Positions 8,437 through 17,135 of a stretch of DNA of 40,550 bases are shown here, in pieces. The stretch comes from Caulobacter zeae (GTDB lineage Bacteria; Pseudomonadota; Alphaproteobacteria; Caulobacterales; Caulobacteraceae). The position numbers and the translations under genes were made by a program. Location of the stretch: positions 1-40,550 of the forward strand of contig NZ_PJRS01000047.1 of assembly GCF_002858925.1 (NCBI RefSeq), read 5' to 3'. Position 1 is the first letter of the stretch, and each line of letters opens with the position of its first letter. The notes beneath the pieces were generated by a model, which saw only the letters and a list, made by a program, of their open reading frames with translations, had not been told where the DNA came from and did not search any database.

Positions 8437-9786
8437 ATGACCCTCGTGAACGACAGTCCCTCGCATCGTCGCGCCGCCCAGGCCAAGGTCAGCGGCGCGG
8501 CGCGCCGCGAAAGCCAGCTGAAGACGCTGCTGACCGCCATCCTGATCCTGTGCCTGTGGCGCGCCTCGGGCATGTCTTACGGCTATCCGTCGCGCTTCGA
8601 CGAGGGCGGCAGCGGCGACAACGTCTTCGTCATGAAGGCGCTGCTCTACAGCCTGATCCCGCTGATCCTGCTCTACGCCCTGCTCGAGGCGGGACGGGTC
8701 AAGCAGATGATCCAGAAGACCCCGATCTCGGTGGTGATCATCTTCACCGCCTGCGTGGCGTCGGTGTTCTGGTCGATCAACATGGGCGCCTCGACGCGCG
8801 GCCTGATCGCGGTGTCGCTGATCACCATCGCGGCCTTGATGTACCGGCTGCGCTACGGGGCGGCCGACACCTGGAACACGGTCTATACGTTCATGGTGGT
8901 GTCGGCGATCGCCAACGTGGCCTACACCGTCGTCTTCCCCCAGTTCGCCATCATGGGCGGGGCCTACCAGGGCATGGTCAAGGGGATGTTTTACCACAAG
9001 AACCTGATGGGCCATTTCTTCTCCCTCGGGTTCTTCATCATCTTCCTGAACTCGCAGCACCGGTACGGTCCGACCTTCCACGGCGTGGTCAAGACCGTGG
9101 CCACCGCCTGCGCCCTGGGCCTGGTGGTGCTGGCGCGATCCTCCACCGCCCTGATGATGATCGGCGTGGGCATGACCGTGATCGTCGGCCTCAACGCCAC
9201 CCGGGCCCTGAAGAGCAAGCCGGCGCGGGTGGGCCTGATCCTGGGGACCACGGTGGTCATGGCGACCCTGATCGTCGTCTCCTACAACATCGTCATCGCC
9301 ACCATCGCCGAGGCGTTCGGCAAGGACGCCACCCTCTCGGGGCGCTCGAACATCTGGGACCAGCTGCTGCCGCTGGTCTATGACCGGCCGCTGTTCGGCT
9401 ACGGTTTCGCGGTGTTCCGCCAGCCCGAGGTGTTCGACCAGTTCGTGCGCGCCTCGTGGAACGTCAGTTCGACGCACAGCACCTATCTGGAGCTCTGCCT
9501 GAACATCGGCGTGCCCGGCGCGGCGGCGCTGCTGTTCCTGATCCTGGTGCGCCTGTTCGCCAAGATCGCCCCGTCGCCGGCCAGCATCCCGGTCCAGAGG
9601 CAGCAGCGGCTGGAGGTGATCATCATCCTGCTGGTGCTGGTGGCCTCGGGTCTGGACGCCGGCATGCTGCTGGCGCCCATCGTGCTGTGGCCGCTGATCG
9701 TCATCTCGCTGCCCGCCTCGTTCGAGGCGACGCCGGCCCGCCGGCCCCTGCGCCGCCCGGCCTTCGCGTCGCGGGGCCCCGCATGA
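8437..9786 (+). CDS. Wzy/O-antigen-ligase-family polysaccharide polymerase
   Basis: A 449-residue polytopic membrane protein of the O-antigen ligase/polymerase family (ExoQ-like). About ten hydrophobic segments are visible. The typical large periplasmic loop sits near residues 300-355, containing LSGRSNIWD, YDRPLFGYGF and then STHSTYLELCLNIGVPG, which is the family signature region. MFYHKNLMGHFF near residue 188 is a second conserved spot. In Wzx/Wzy systems such proteins join flipped repeat units into the polymer at the periplasmic face. A ligase activity would be an alternative, but the position between glycosyltransferases and an acyltransferase in an EPS operon favours polymerase. The start at 8437 follows the previous stop by 33 nt, and its TGA overlaps the next ATG. 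Confidence 0.87.
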   Translation: MTLVNDSPSHRRAAQAKVSGAARRESQLKTLLTAILILCLWRASGMSYGYPSRFDEGGSGDNVFVMKALLYSLIPLILLYALLEAGRVKQMIQKTPISVVIIFTACVASVFWSINMGASTRGLIAVSLITIAALMYRLRYGAADTWNTVYTFMVVSAIANVAYTVVFPQFAIMGGAYQGMVKGMFYHKNLMGHFFSLGFFIIFLNSQHRYGPTFHGVVKTVATACALGLVVLARSSTALMMIGVGMTVIVGLNATRALKSKPARVGLILGTTVVMATLIVVSYNIVIATIAEAFGKDATLSGRSNIWDQLLPLVYDRPLFGYGFAVFRQPEVFDQFVRASWNVSSTHSTYLELCLNIGVPGAAALLFLILVRLFAKIAPSPASIPVQRQQRLEVIIILLVLVASGLDAGMLLAPIVLWPLIVISLPASFEATPARRPLRRPAFASRGPA

Positions 9787-10955
9787 GGCTGCTGTCCGGC
9801 CTCGGGATGGGGGAGGCGGCGTCGCAAAGCCCGGCGCCCCTGCCCAAGAACCTGGCCCTGGTGCAGGCTCTGCGGGGCGTGGCCGCCATCGCCGTGGTCG
9901 CCCACCACACGATCCGGACCTTCACCGTCAAGGCCAGCGCCGGCATCGTTCCACCGGCCCTGATCGGCGCGCCGGCCTTCTATGACGCCCTGGCCTTCGG
10001 CGTGGACCTGTTCTTCGTCATCAGCGGCTTCATCATGGTCTATGTCTCGGGCGCCTACATGGCCTCGGACAAGCCGATCCTGGGCTTCCTGCTCAAGCGC
10101 GCGGCGCGGATCTACCCGATCTACATCATCGTCTCGCTGGTGCTGATCGGCCTGAAGGTGATGAACCACGTCACCGAGGGGGCGTCGAGCTTCGACCTCC
10201 AGCCGCTGCGGATCGCGACCTCGCTGTTGCTGATCCCGGCGTTCAACGAGGCGGGCGGTGTGCAGCCGATCCTCGGCGTCGGCTGGACCCTGTCGTACGA
10301 GCTCTATTTCTACCTGCTGTTCGCCGCCGCCGTGGTGGTGGCCCGCAAGGCGTTCTTCGCGCCCTTGGCGGCGTTCATCCTGCTGGCGATCACCGCGTGC
10401 AGCCTGCTGCCGGGCAAGGCGGCGATCGTCAGCTTCCTGGCCAATCCGATCGCCATCGAGTTCCTGTTCGGCTGCCTGGTCGCCCTGGCGATCAAGCGCG
10501 GGGCGCGGATGCCGCTGCCCTTGCCGGCCATCGCCGTCGCCACCGCCGCCTTGTTCGTCGCGCCGCTGTTCGTCCACGCCGAGGCCTGGCGGGTGCTGTG
10601 CTGGGGCCTGCCCAGCGCGGTCATTGTGTTCGCGGCGGTGTCGCTGGAGGCCGACGGCAAGGTCACGCGGACGCCCAAGGTGTTCGGACTGGTCGGCGAC
10701 GCCTCCTATTCGATCTATCTCGTCCATATCCTGATCGTCGGCATCGTCGGCGCGCGTGTCGGCCGCATGGTCAGCGCGGCGATCGGCACGGGCTACGCCA
10801 GCACCGCGGCGGTGGCGGCGATCGTCGTCCTGGCGACCCTGGTCGGCATCGCGATGTACTATGTCGTCGAGCGGCCGATCGCCGAGTTTCTCGCCAAAAG
10901 GATTGGCGGCTACGAGCGGACTCGCCTTGGCCGTGTGTCTAAGGTCCGCGTGTAA
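9783..10955 (+). CDS. exoZ: ExoZ-like membrane acyltransferase (acyltransferase 3 family)
   Basis: A 390-residue membrane protein of the acyltransferase 3 family, close in outline to ExoZ/ExoH/OafA. The family start LRGVAAIAVVAHH is at about residues 31-43, with the arginine and two histidines expected of the active region, and GVDLFFVISGFIM follows. About ten hydrophobic helices complete the protein, ending with a YVVERPIAEFLAK segment, which is also typical. Members move acetyl or succinyl groups across the inner membrane onto polysaccharides. The ATG at 9783 overlaps the TGA of the polymerase gene; a much longer frame from 9456 is only a shadow of that gene. It is the second acylation enzyme of the locus next to the cytoplasmic hexapeptide protein. 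Acetyl versus succinyl cannot be told from sequence. Confidence 0.87.
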   Translation: MRLLSGLGMGEAASQSPAPLPKNLALVQALRGVAAIAVVAHHTIRTFTVKASAGIVPPALIGAPAFYDALAFGVDLFFVISGFIMVYVSGAYMASDKPILGFLLKRAARIYPIYIIVSLVLIGLKVMNHVTEGASSFDLQPLRIATSLLLIPAFNEAGGVQPILGVGWTLSYELYFYLLFAAAVVVARKAFFAPLAAFILLAITACSLLPGKAAIVSFLANPIAIEFLFGCLVALAIKRGARMPLPLPAIAVATAALFVAPLFVHAEAWRVLCWGLPSAVIVFAAVSLEADGKVTRTPKVFGLVGDASYSIYLVHILIVGIVGARVGRMVSAAIGTGYASTAAVAAIVVLATLVGIAMYYVVERPIAEFLAKRIGGYERTRLGRVSKVRV

Positions 10956-11059
10956 GCAACTGGCGCCTATATTTGGAGCAAAATTAGGTATTGGGCACGC
11001 TGTGCTCTTTGGTGCATTCTGTGTTTGCTGGGTGAGTAACAGTAAGCCAGAGCGTTGCC
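10956..11059 (+). promoter_or_regulatory. AT-richer leader before the exported beta-helix gene
   Basis: This 104-nt gap is visibly richer in A and T than everything around it, with runs such as CTATATTTGG and GCAAAATTAGG, and a short GCAC...GTGC inverted repeat. It interrupts the otherwise tightly packed EPS operon, so it may hold a separate promoter for the following gene. I cannot identify a consensus -35/-10 pair with confidence. Confidence 0.35.
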
Positions 11060-13456
11060 ATGAAATCCGGGTTCGAGCGTCGCGAAATACTTAAGGTTGG
11101 CGCGGCCGCCTTGGGGCTTCCTGGGCTCGCCGCCCTGCCCGGCAGGGCGGGGGCCGCGCCTCGCGCGAGCGAGCCGGCGCCGGCCGACGGCTACAGGCTC
11201 GACTTCCGCGCCGCCCGCCTGTTCCAGAACGGCCAGGACGCCGGCCCGCTGACCGCCATGCCGGGCATCGTCATCCGCGCCGCCGGCGGCCTGGCCCTGG
11301 CGCCGACGGGGCGGCTGCTGCCCTTCGCCGACGGTCAGCAGCGCCAGCATGCGCAGGCCGGGCTGCTGATCGAGCCGGCCTCGCGCAACCTGTGCGCCAG
11401 CTTCAACGCCGCCCCGACCACCAGCCAGGGCTGGTCGGCGGGCGCCACGATCAGCCTCAAGGTCGTCGACGCCCGTGACGAGCTGTACGCCGCCCAGGAT
11501 CCGGCCACGGGCGACTACCTGTTCCGCGACCTGCTGGACCAGGGCGTGATGAACGGCATGGTGCTGGAGGCCTACAATTCCGGGTCGGCTTCGGCGGCCG
11601 TCACCGCCGCCGGCATGGCCACGATAGGGGTCAAGCACACGCTGTCGGCCTGGACCCGCTGCGTGGCGGGCAGCGGCGACCTGCGCCTCACCGGCGGCGC
11701 TGCCGGTCCCGCCTACAGCCAGGCCTACTGGGCCCGCGTCGAGCGCGCCGGCCTGACGCCGACCAGCGCCAGCCAGGGCCTGACCATGGCCATCCACGCC
11801 AAGGCCCGGATCCGCTGGATCCTGCACCAGCTGGAGCCCAGCGCCCTGGCCACCAGCCCGATCGTCGTGGCCGGGGCTTCGGTGGGCCGCGCGGCCGACG
11901 AACTGGTGATCGACAACGCCGCCCTGTTTGGCCAGCCGTTCACGATCGTCGTCGACACCCACATCCGCCGCGCCAGCGATCTGGCCCGCCGCTGGATCAC
12001 CGTCTCGGGCGGCGGCGAGGAGGTGGTCGTCACCCGCTCGGCCGACAACGCCCTGACCCTGACCGGCGCGGGCGCGATCCACGATACGACCGTCGCGCCG
12101 CGCCTTCCCCGCATTCATGGCCCGGGCGGCGCGCGCGTAGCCTTGCAGGTGCGGCCGCAGGGCAGGGTGCTGTCGATCGGCGGCGCCAACGCCCATGACG
12201 CCTTCAACACCTTCCCCGCCAAGCTCTCGCGCCTGACCCTGGGCGCGCGACCGGACGGGACCGAGCCGCTGGCCGGCTGGTTCCGCAGCCTCGATATCCG
12301 GGGGCTGGTGGATCCGCGCGAACTGAAGCTGGCCAGCGCCCCGACGGCCGACGCCATGGCTCACGACATCGTCCGCTATGTCGACCCCAAGGGCAGCGAC
12401 ACCGCCGACGGCCTGACCCCCGACACGGCCTGGGCCACGTTGGCCAAGGCGGCCGCCGCCGCGACCGCGCTGCCGTCCGGCGTCCACCTGCTGCTCAAGC
12501 GAGGCGGATCGTGGCCCGAGATCCTGTCGCCGCCGTCCGACTGGTGCACGGTCGGGGCCTATGGCGAAGGCGCGCGGCCTATCGTCGGCGTCGGCCAGGA
12601 CTATGGCTGCGACGAGAACAACAAGTCCGGCTTCCGGATCGAAGGGCTGCAACTGCGCGACTGGAAGCTCAAGGGCTTCAACAACTACGGCTTCAACAGC
12701 CACATGCTGTGGGATTGCGAGATCGGGCCGATCGCGTCGGGCCAGGCCGAGACCAACCGCGGCGGGGTGACCAGCCGCAATTTCAGGAACTTCTATATCG
12801 GCGCCTGCCACGTGCACGACGTGATCGGCGACGACGTCTTCCTGCAGACCACCAAGGGCGGCTGGGTGATCTCGGAGGGCAACCGCTACGACCCGGCCAA
12901 CGGCGCCGAGGCCGACAACTTCCAGCTCAGCGACAACCAGGGCGCCCAGGTGCGCCTCAGCGGCGACCAGTACGACATGCGCGGCGCCAGCAGCGGCAAG
13001 GGATGCGTCGTGGTCACCGGCAATGCGGGCACGGTGATCGAGGACTTCGTCGCCTATGGCCTGAACTTCGGCATCGGGCTGAACGGCGACAACATGGTCG
13101 TGCGCCGGGGCAAGGTCAGCGGCTCGCGGCTCAACGCCTACAGCTGGGGCGTCGGCGTGGGCGAGTCCACGAGCGTACGCCAGCATGTCTACGAGGACCT
13201 GGTGATCAGCGACTGCAATCGCGGGGTGTCGATCAGCGGCATCGGCGGGGGCGTGGATTCAGGTCCCGATCGGGCCGACATCACCGTGCGGCGGGTCACC
13301 GTGCAGAACTGCCAGACCGGCCTGTGGATCGACCGTCCGACCAGCGGCGACCTGTCGGGCATCGCCTTCGCCGACTGCGCCGTCAATGTCGACAACAGGA
13401 CCACGGCGATCCCCGCCGACAGCCAGGCCGAAAGCCTGACCCTGCCGCAGAACTAG
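11060..13456 (+). CDS. Tat-exported protein with sugar-binding-like module and right-handed beta-helix
   Basis: A 798-residue protein with a twin-arginine signal: RREILK at residues 7-12, a hydrophobic stretch rich in Ala/Leu/Gly, and a probable cleavage near residue 33. The middle (about 100-290) has LLIEPASRNL and, at 257-284, QLEP...ASVGRAADEL. This pair of landmarks recurs in phage tail-fibre and bacterial surface proteins with a concanavalin-like fold. From about residue 438 (YVDPKGSDTADGL) to the end it has the repeated short strands and Asn/Asp/Gly turns of a right-handed parallel beta-helix, as in polysaccharide lyases and tailspikes. The EPS operon ends 104 nt upstream, so a periplasmic or surface role in trimming, releasing or binding the EPS is plausible. 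No catalytic residues are assigned; a purely structural role is also possible. Confidence 0.72.
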   Translation: MKSGFERREILKVGAAALGLPGLAALPGRAGAAPRASEPAPADGYRLDFRAARLFQNGQDAGPLTAMPGIVIRAAGGLALAPTGRLLPFADGQQRQHAQAGLLIEPASRNLCASFNAAPTTSQGWSAGATISLKVVDARDELYAAQDPATGDYLFRDLLDQGVMNGMVLEAYNSGSASAAVTAAGMATIGVKHTLSAWTRCVAGSGDLRLTGGAAGPAYSQAYWARVERAGLTPTSASQGLTMAIHAKARIRWILHQLEPSALATSPIVVAGASVGRAADELVIDNAALFGQPFTIVVDTHIRRASDLARRWITVSGGGEEVVVTRSADNALTLTGAGAIHDTTVAPRLPRIHGPGGARVALQVRPQGRVLSIGGANAHDAFNTFPAKLSRLTLGARPDGTEPLAGWFRSLDIRGLVDPRELKLASAPTADAMAHDIVRYVDPKGSDTADGLTPDTAWATLAKAAAAATALPSGVHLLLKRGGSWPEILSPPSDWCTVGAYGEGARPIVGVGQDYGCDENNKSGFRIEGLQLRDWKLKGFNNYGFNSHMLWDCEIGPIASGQAETNRGGVTSRNFRNFYIGACHVHDVIGDDVFLQTTKGGWVISEGNRYDPANGAEADNFQLSDNQGAQVRLSGDQYDMRGASSGKGCVVVTGNAGTVIEDFVAYGLNFGIGLNGDNMVVRRGKVSGSRLNAYSWGVGVGESTSVRQHVYEDLVISDCNRGVSISGIGGGVDSGPDRADITVRRVTVQNCQTGLWIDRPTSGDLSGIAFADCAVNVDNRTTAIPADSQAESLTLPQN

Positions 13457-13492
13457 GCCGCGAGGTCTGGTCGAATTCTAGAGAGGAATGGG

Positions 13493-13566
13493 TGGAGGCC
13501 CGGCCCGGAATCGAACCGGGGTAAACGGATTTGCAGTCCGGCGCGTAACCACTCCGCCACCGGGCC
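13493..13566 (-). tRNA. tRNA-Cys (GCA)
   Basis: Read on the minus strand, the 74-nt sequence folds as a standard cloverleaf. The acceptor stem pairs GGCCCGG with CCGGGCC, the discriminator is U, and CCA is encoded at 13493-13495. The T arm is CCCGG-TTCGATT-CCGGG. The anticodon loop CTGCAAA gives anticodon GCA, for cysteine. The gene lies between the end of the beta-helix gene and the MFS gene. I see no consensus promoter directly upstream. Confidence 0.95.
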
Positions 13567-13658
13567 ACCGGGTCGACACGCTTGCGTCGGCGAAGAGGGG
13601 GTCTGGCTATCAGAGGTCGGGCGGGCTCGCAATGGCCAAACTGGCTTATCCCCACGCT

Positions 13659-14813
13659 TTACCTGTGGCGGGTCAGGTGAAGGCCGGAAATCAAGGCCAG
13701 GGTGGCGATCGCGAGGCCTCCAGCCAGCCAGACGGCCGGGCGCACGTCGTGTTCGCCGACGATCAGGGCGGCCAGCAGCGGGCCGGCCGCGCAGCCCAGG
13801 AGGCTGGCGCCGGGACCCAGCAGGGCGGCGCGCCGGCTGGGATCGGCCTCGATCGCCAGCGGCGTCAGGAACGGCGAGGCGAACAGCCAAGCGAAGCCGA
13901 ACAGGCCCGAGGCGGCCAGGAAGGCGGCCGCCGGCGGCAGCGCAGCGAAGGCCACTAGGCAGGCGGCGGCCGCGACCACGCCCAAGGTCAGCGACACGAA
14001 CCAGGACGTCCTTCCTGCCAGGGCGGTGGCCGCCGATCCGCCGACGACCTGGGCCGCCAGCGAGATCGAGAAGGCCAGGCCCGCCGTGGTCGCCGGATGT
14101 CCGGCCTGGCGCGACAGCGGCTCGGCATAGATCCACAGCGCCAGGATGAAGGCCTGGAAGCAGAACACGGCCAGCAGGGCGACCCAGCCGCGCGGGCTGG
14201 GCAGGCCCTTGGGTCCGTCCTCGGCCTGCGGCAGGGCGGCCCAGGCGCGCGGGATCAGCGCGCCGGCCAGGGCGGCCGAGGCGGCCAGCGCCGCCAGGGC
14301 CACGAAGCCGCCGTTGGGTCCGAAATGGCCGATGACGAAGATGGTCAGGGCCGAGACCACGATCAGCTGGGCCAGGGTCTGGACGGTGAGGTAGACGCCC
14401 GACCAGCGATCGGGCCGGGGCGAGCGGACGATCATGCCGGTGATGATCCAGATCAGCGCCCCGGCCGGCAGGCCCGCCGCCGCCCGGGCCAGCACCAGCA
14501 GTCCGTCATGGGCGAAGGTCGAGGCCAGGTTCAATGCGGCCAGGAAGCAGCCGCAGGCCACCGCCGCCAGGCGCAGCCGTTTGGCGCCGAAGGCCGGGCC
14601 CAGCACGGCCGCGCCGATCCCCATCGCCGCCAGTTCGGCCATGCCGGCCAGGCCGATCTCTGTCGCCGTAAGCCGGCCGGCCGCCTCCAGTCCGCCCAGC
14701 AGCAGCGGGCCGACGCCCGGAAACAGCACCCCGACGATGCCGATCCACAGCACCGCCAGCCGCTCTGGGAGGCTGGGCGAAGGCCCTATCCACGACCCGT
14801 CCTGGGCGCTCAA
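13659..14813 (-). CDS. MFS transporter
   Basis: A 384-residue inner-membrane protein with about twelve hydrophobic helices in two halves, as expected of a major facilitator superfamily permease. A hydrophilic stretch with charged residues near 205-220 separates the halves. The short loop after helix 2 has FGAKRLRLAA, a basic version of the family's loop 2-3 motif. The frame starts with TTG at 14813, whose last two bases fall in the TGA of the upstream receptor gene, so it is probably translated by coupling; no in-frame ATG occurs near the N-terminus. The pairing with a TonB-dependent receptor suggests it takes the receptor's substrate, or a breakdown product of it, from the periplasm into the cytoplasm. 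The substrate is unknown, and export is also possible. Confidence 0.85.
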   Translation of the reverse strand: MSAQDGSWIGPSPSLPERLAVLWIGIVGVLFPGVGPLLLGGLEAAGRLTATEIGLAGMAELAAMGIGAAVLGPAFGAKRLRLAAVACGCFLAALNLASTFAHDGLLVLARAAAGLPAGALIWIITGMIVRSPRPDRWSGVYLTVQTLAQLIVVSALTIFVIGHFGPNGGFVALAALAASAALAGALIPRAWAALPQAEDGPKGLPSPRGWVALLAVFCFQAFILALWIYAEPLSRQAGHPATTAGLAFSISLAAQVVGGSAATALAGRTSWFVSLTLGVVAAAACLVAFAALPPAAAFLAASGLFGFAWLFASPFLTPLAIEADPSRRAALLGPGASLLGCAAGPLLAALIVGEHDVRPAVWLAGGLAIATLALISGLHLTRHR

Positions 14814-17092
14814 TAGCGGGCCCGCAGATAGAGGCCGTAGGTGCGCGGCGGGCCCATGCTGAAGACGTCGAAGCCCAGGCCCTCGATGGCGGTGATGTCG
14901 AGGATGTTGGTCTCGTCGAACAGGTTCTTGCCCCAGACGCCCAGCTCGTAGCGGCCGCCGTCGAGCTTCCAGCCCAACTGGCCGTTGACGTAGGCCCGGC
15001 CCTTGTCGCTGAGCCGCTCGGTGTTGGCGGTGTCAAAGAACACCTTGGAGCGGTAGGTGAAATCCAGCTGGCCGGCGAAGTCGCCGACCGGCAGCGGGTG
15101 CTCGTAGCGGACCACGCCGTTGACGCTGGCCTTTGGAGCCGAGGGCAGGCGGTTGCCCGAATAGTCCTGCCCGACCGAGACGAAGTCCTTGTACTCGGCG
15201 TTCAGCAGGGCCGCGCCCAGGGTCAGCGACAGGCCTCGCACGGGCCGCGCCTCGATCTCGGCTTCGGCGCCGTACACTCGCGCGGCCGAGGCGTTGGTGA
15301 AGTACTGCACCGACAGGGCCCCGCGCTGGATCACGGTGTAAACCTGAAGGTCCTGGTAGTCGTAATAGAAGGCGGCGGCGTTCAGGCGCAGGCGACGGTC
15401 GAGGAACTCGCTCTTGGCGCCCACCTCGAAGGCGTCGACGGTCTCGTCGTCATAGGGGCCCAGGTCTTCCGGCGCGGTGGTCTGGCCGGTGAAGAAGCCG
15501 CCGCTCTTGTAGCCGCGATTGTAGGTCGCATAGAGGTTGGCGTCGTCGGTCAGCGCGTAGCGCAGGCCAAGCCTTCCCGACAGCGACTTGAAGGTCTTGT
15601 CGCCGTCGTAGGTGAACAGGGTCAGCAGGCCGTAGTCGACGTCGCTGACATAGTGGAAGCTCTTGTCGTCGACCGAATAGCGCAGGCCGGCCGTGAAGGT
15701 CAGGCGCGAGGTCAGGTCGTGGTCGAGCTGGCCGAAGACGGCCCAGCTGCGGGTCTTCTGGGTCAGCGGCCAGCCGAACACGCCGATGCTGGCGGCCGGA
15801 TCCATGCCGGTCGGATTATCGGGCGTGGGTGCGCGCAGGTCGCCCAGCACGTCGTAGCGGCTGTCGTTGGAGAGGTCGTCCTTGGCCCAGTAGAGGCCGG
15901 TCACCCAGCGGGTGGGGCCCTGGCCGTTGGATTGCAGCCGGAACTCCTGGCTGGCCGTCTCCTGCAGGGCGATGTAGCGGGCGCTGATCACCTGCAAGGG
16001 ATTGGCGTCGGTGTCCTCCCAGTCGTCGCGGGCGGCGCGCTGGTAGCCGGTGATCGAATAGAGCGTCATGTCGCCCAGGTCGTAGGAGACGCTGGCGGTC
16101 GCCCCGAACAGCTTGACGATGTCCTTGCCCTCGAAGCGGTAGTCGCCTTCGTAGAGGTTGGAACTGGTGTTGGCGTAGCCTAGCACGTTCGTGCACTGGC
16201 CCGAGGTGTAGAAGGCCGGCTTGCAGACCGCGTAGCCGAGGCTGGGATCGAAATCGCCGGCCGCATCGGGCGTCTGGGCCACCAGCGAGCGGTTGTAGGT
16301 CCAGATCGAACCGCCGCGCGACTGGTTGAGGCTCAGCGACAGGTCGGCCGTCAGCTTGTCGTCGGGCTGGTAGCGCAGGGCCAGGCGCGTGGCCCAGCGG
16401 TTGGCGTCGTTGCCCTTGTTCCCCGTCAGCCGGTTGGTCGTATAGCCGTCGTTCTTGTCGTAGAGGCCGCTGATGCGGAACGACAGGACGTCGCCGGCGA
16501 TCGGTCCGCCGAAGCCGCCCTGGGCGTTGACGGCGTTGAACCGGCCGTACTCGACGGCGATGTCGCCGCCGGGCGTGGTCGTCGGCTTCCTGGTGACGAC
16601 GTTGATCGCCCCGCCGGTGGTGTTGCGGCCGTAGAGCGTGCCCTGCGGGCCGCGCAGCACTTCCACCTGTTCCAGGTCGTAGAAGCCGGCCAGCTGGGCC
16701 AGCGGCGAGGCGACATAGACCCCGTCCACATAGACGCCGACCGCGCTGGCCGTACCGGGGTTGAAGTCGTTGACGCCGATGCCGCGGATGAACATGCGCG
16801 GGTTGGCGGCGTTGTCGTCGGTCTTGATCTGAAGCCCGGGCGCAAGGCCAGACAGCGCCAGCACGTCGCCGACCCGCTGGTTCTGCAGCTGGGCGCCCGT
16901 CATGGCGGTGACCGAGACGGGCACCTCCTGCAGGTTCTCCGCCCGTCTCTGGGCGGTGACGACGATCTCGTCCAACGCGACGGGCGCGGCCTGGTCGGCC
17001 GTCTGAGCCCAGGATGAGGTCGCCGACGCCATCATGGCGACGGCGGCGACCCCGGCGAACACTTGCAGCTTGCGCACTACAACCCCCCGCAT
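14810..17092 (-). CDS. TonB-dependent receptor
   Basis: An outer-membrane receptor of up to 760 residues. It has a signal peptide ending near SSWAQ, a TonB box in LDEIVVTAQRR, and the plug-domain landmarks FIRGIG, VGVYVDGVY and VEVLRGPQGTLYGRNTTGGA. A long beta-barrel follows that ends in LYLRARY, with the C-terminal aromatic residue expected for outer-membrane insertion. The annotated ATG at 17092 precedes a run of G residues, and a GTG at 17077 stands at good Shine-Dalgarno distance from that run and begins VRKLQVF, so the true start may be codon 6. The MFS gene overlaps its 3' end by 4 nt, and a PI-PLC-like exoenzyme lies upstream on the same strand. The family takes up siderophores, vitamins, sugars or other large substrates; the ligand here is unknown. 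Confidence 0.92.
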   Translation of the reverse strand: MRGVVVRKLQVFAGVAAVAMMASATSSWAQTADQAAPVALDEIVVTAQRRAENLQEVPVSVTAMTGAQLQNQRVGDVLALSGLAPGLQIKTDDNAANPRMFIRGIGVNDFNPGTASAVGVYVDGVYVASPLAQLAGFYDLEQVEVLRGPQGTLYGRNTTGGAINVVTRKPTTTPGGDIAVEYGRFNAVNAQGGFGGPIAGDVLSFRISGLYDKNDGYTTNRLTGNKGNDANRWATRLALRYQPDDKLTADLSLSLNQSRGGSIWTYNRSLVAQTPDAAGDFDPSLGYAVCKPAFYTSGQCTNVLGYANTSSNLYEGDYRFEGKDIVKLFGATASVSYDLGDMTLYSITGYQRAARDDWEDTDANPLQVISARYIALQETASQEFRLQSNGQGPTRWVTGLYWAKDDLSNDSRYDVLGDLRAPTPDNPTGMDPAASIGVFGWPLTQKTRSWAVFGQLDHDLTSRLTFTAGLRYSVDDKSFHYVSDVDYGLLTLFTYDGDKTFKSLSGRLGLRYALTDDANLYATYNRGYKSGGFFTGQTTAPEDLGPYDDETVDAFEVGAKSEFLDRRLRLNAAAFYYDYQDLQVYTVIQRGALSVQYFTNASAARVYGAEAEIEARPVRGLSLTLGAALLNAEYKDFVSVGQDYSGNRLPSAPKASVNGVVRYEHPLPVGDFAGQLDFTYRSKVFFDTANTERLSDKGRAYVNGQLGWKLDGGRYELGVWGKNLFDETNILDITAIEGLGFDVFSMGPPRTYGLYLRARY

Positions 17093-17107
17093 GTCCGTAC
17101 GAGGAGG

Positions 17108-17135
17108 ATGCTAGCTATAACTATCGTTTTGGCAA
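17108..17135 (-). promoter_or_regulatory. Candidate promoter of the receptor-MFS pair
   Basis: In the 68-nt gap between the PI-PLC-like gene and the receptor gene, the minus strand reads TTGCCA, 16 nt, then TAGCAT. This resembles a housekeeping sigma promoter, and the -10 side (GCTAGCAT) is close to the Caulobacter form GCTANAWC. Transcription would begin near 17101, shortly before the receptor start. The match is imperfect. Confidence 0.35.

Noticed and set aside
429..10955. The EPS cluster as the Caulobacter holdfast locus
   Set aside because: No recognisable holdfast-specific genes such as a HfsH-like deacetylase are present, and acetyl, pyruvyl and acyltransferase genes do not fit it.
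10967..13186. Long minus-strand open frame opposite the beta-helix gene
   Set aside because: Low-complexity Ala/Gly/Arg/His composition without motifs; the plus-strand frame has a Tat signal and beta-helix features.
13456..13658. A promoter for tRNA-Cys within the adjacent gap
   Set aside because: No -35/-10 pair at suitable distance on the minus strand was convincing.
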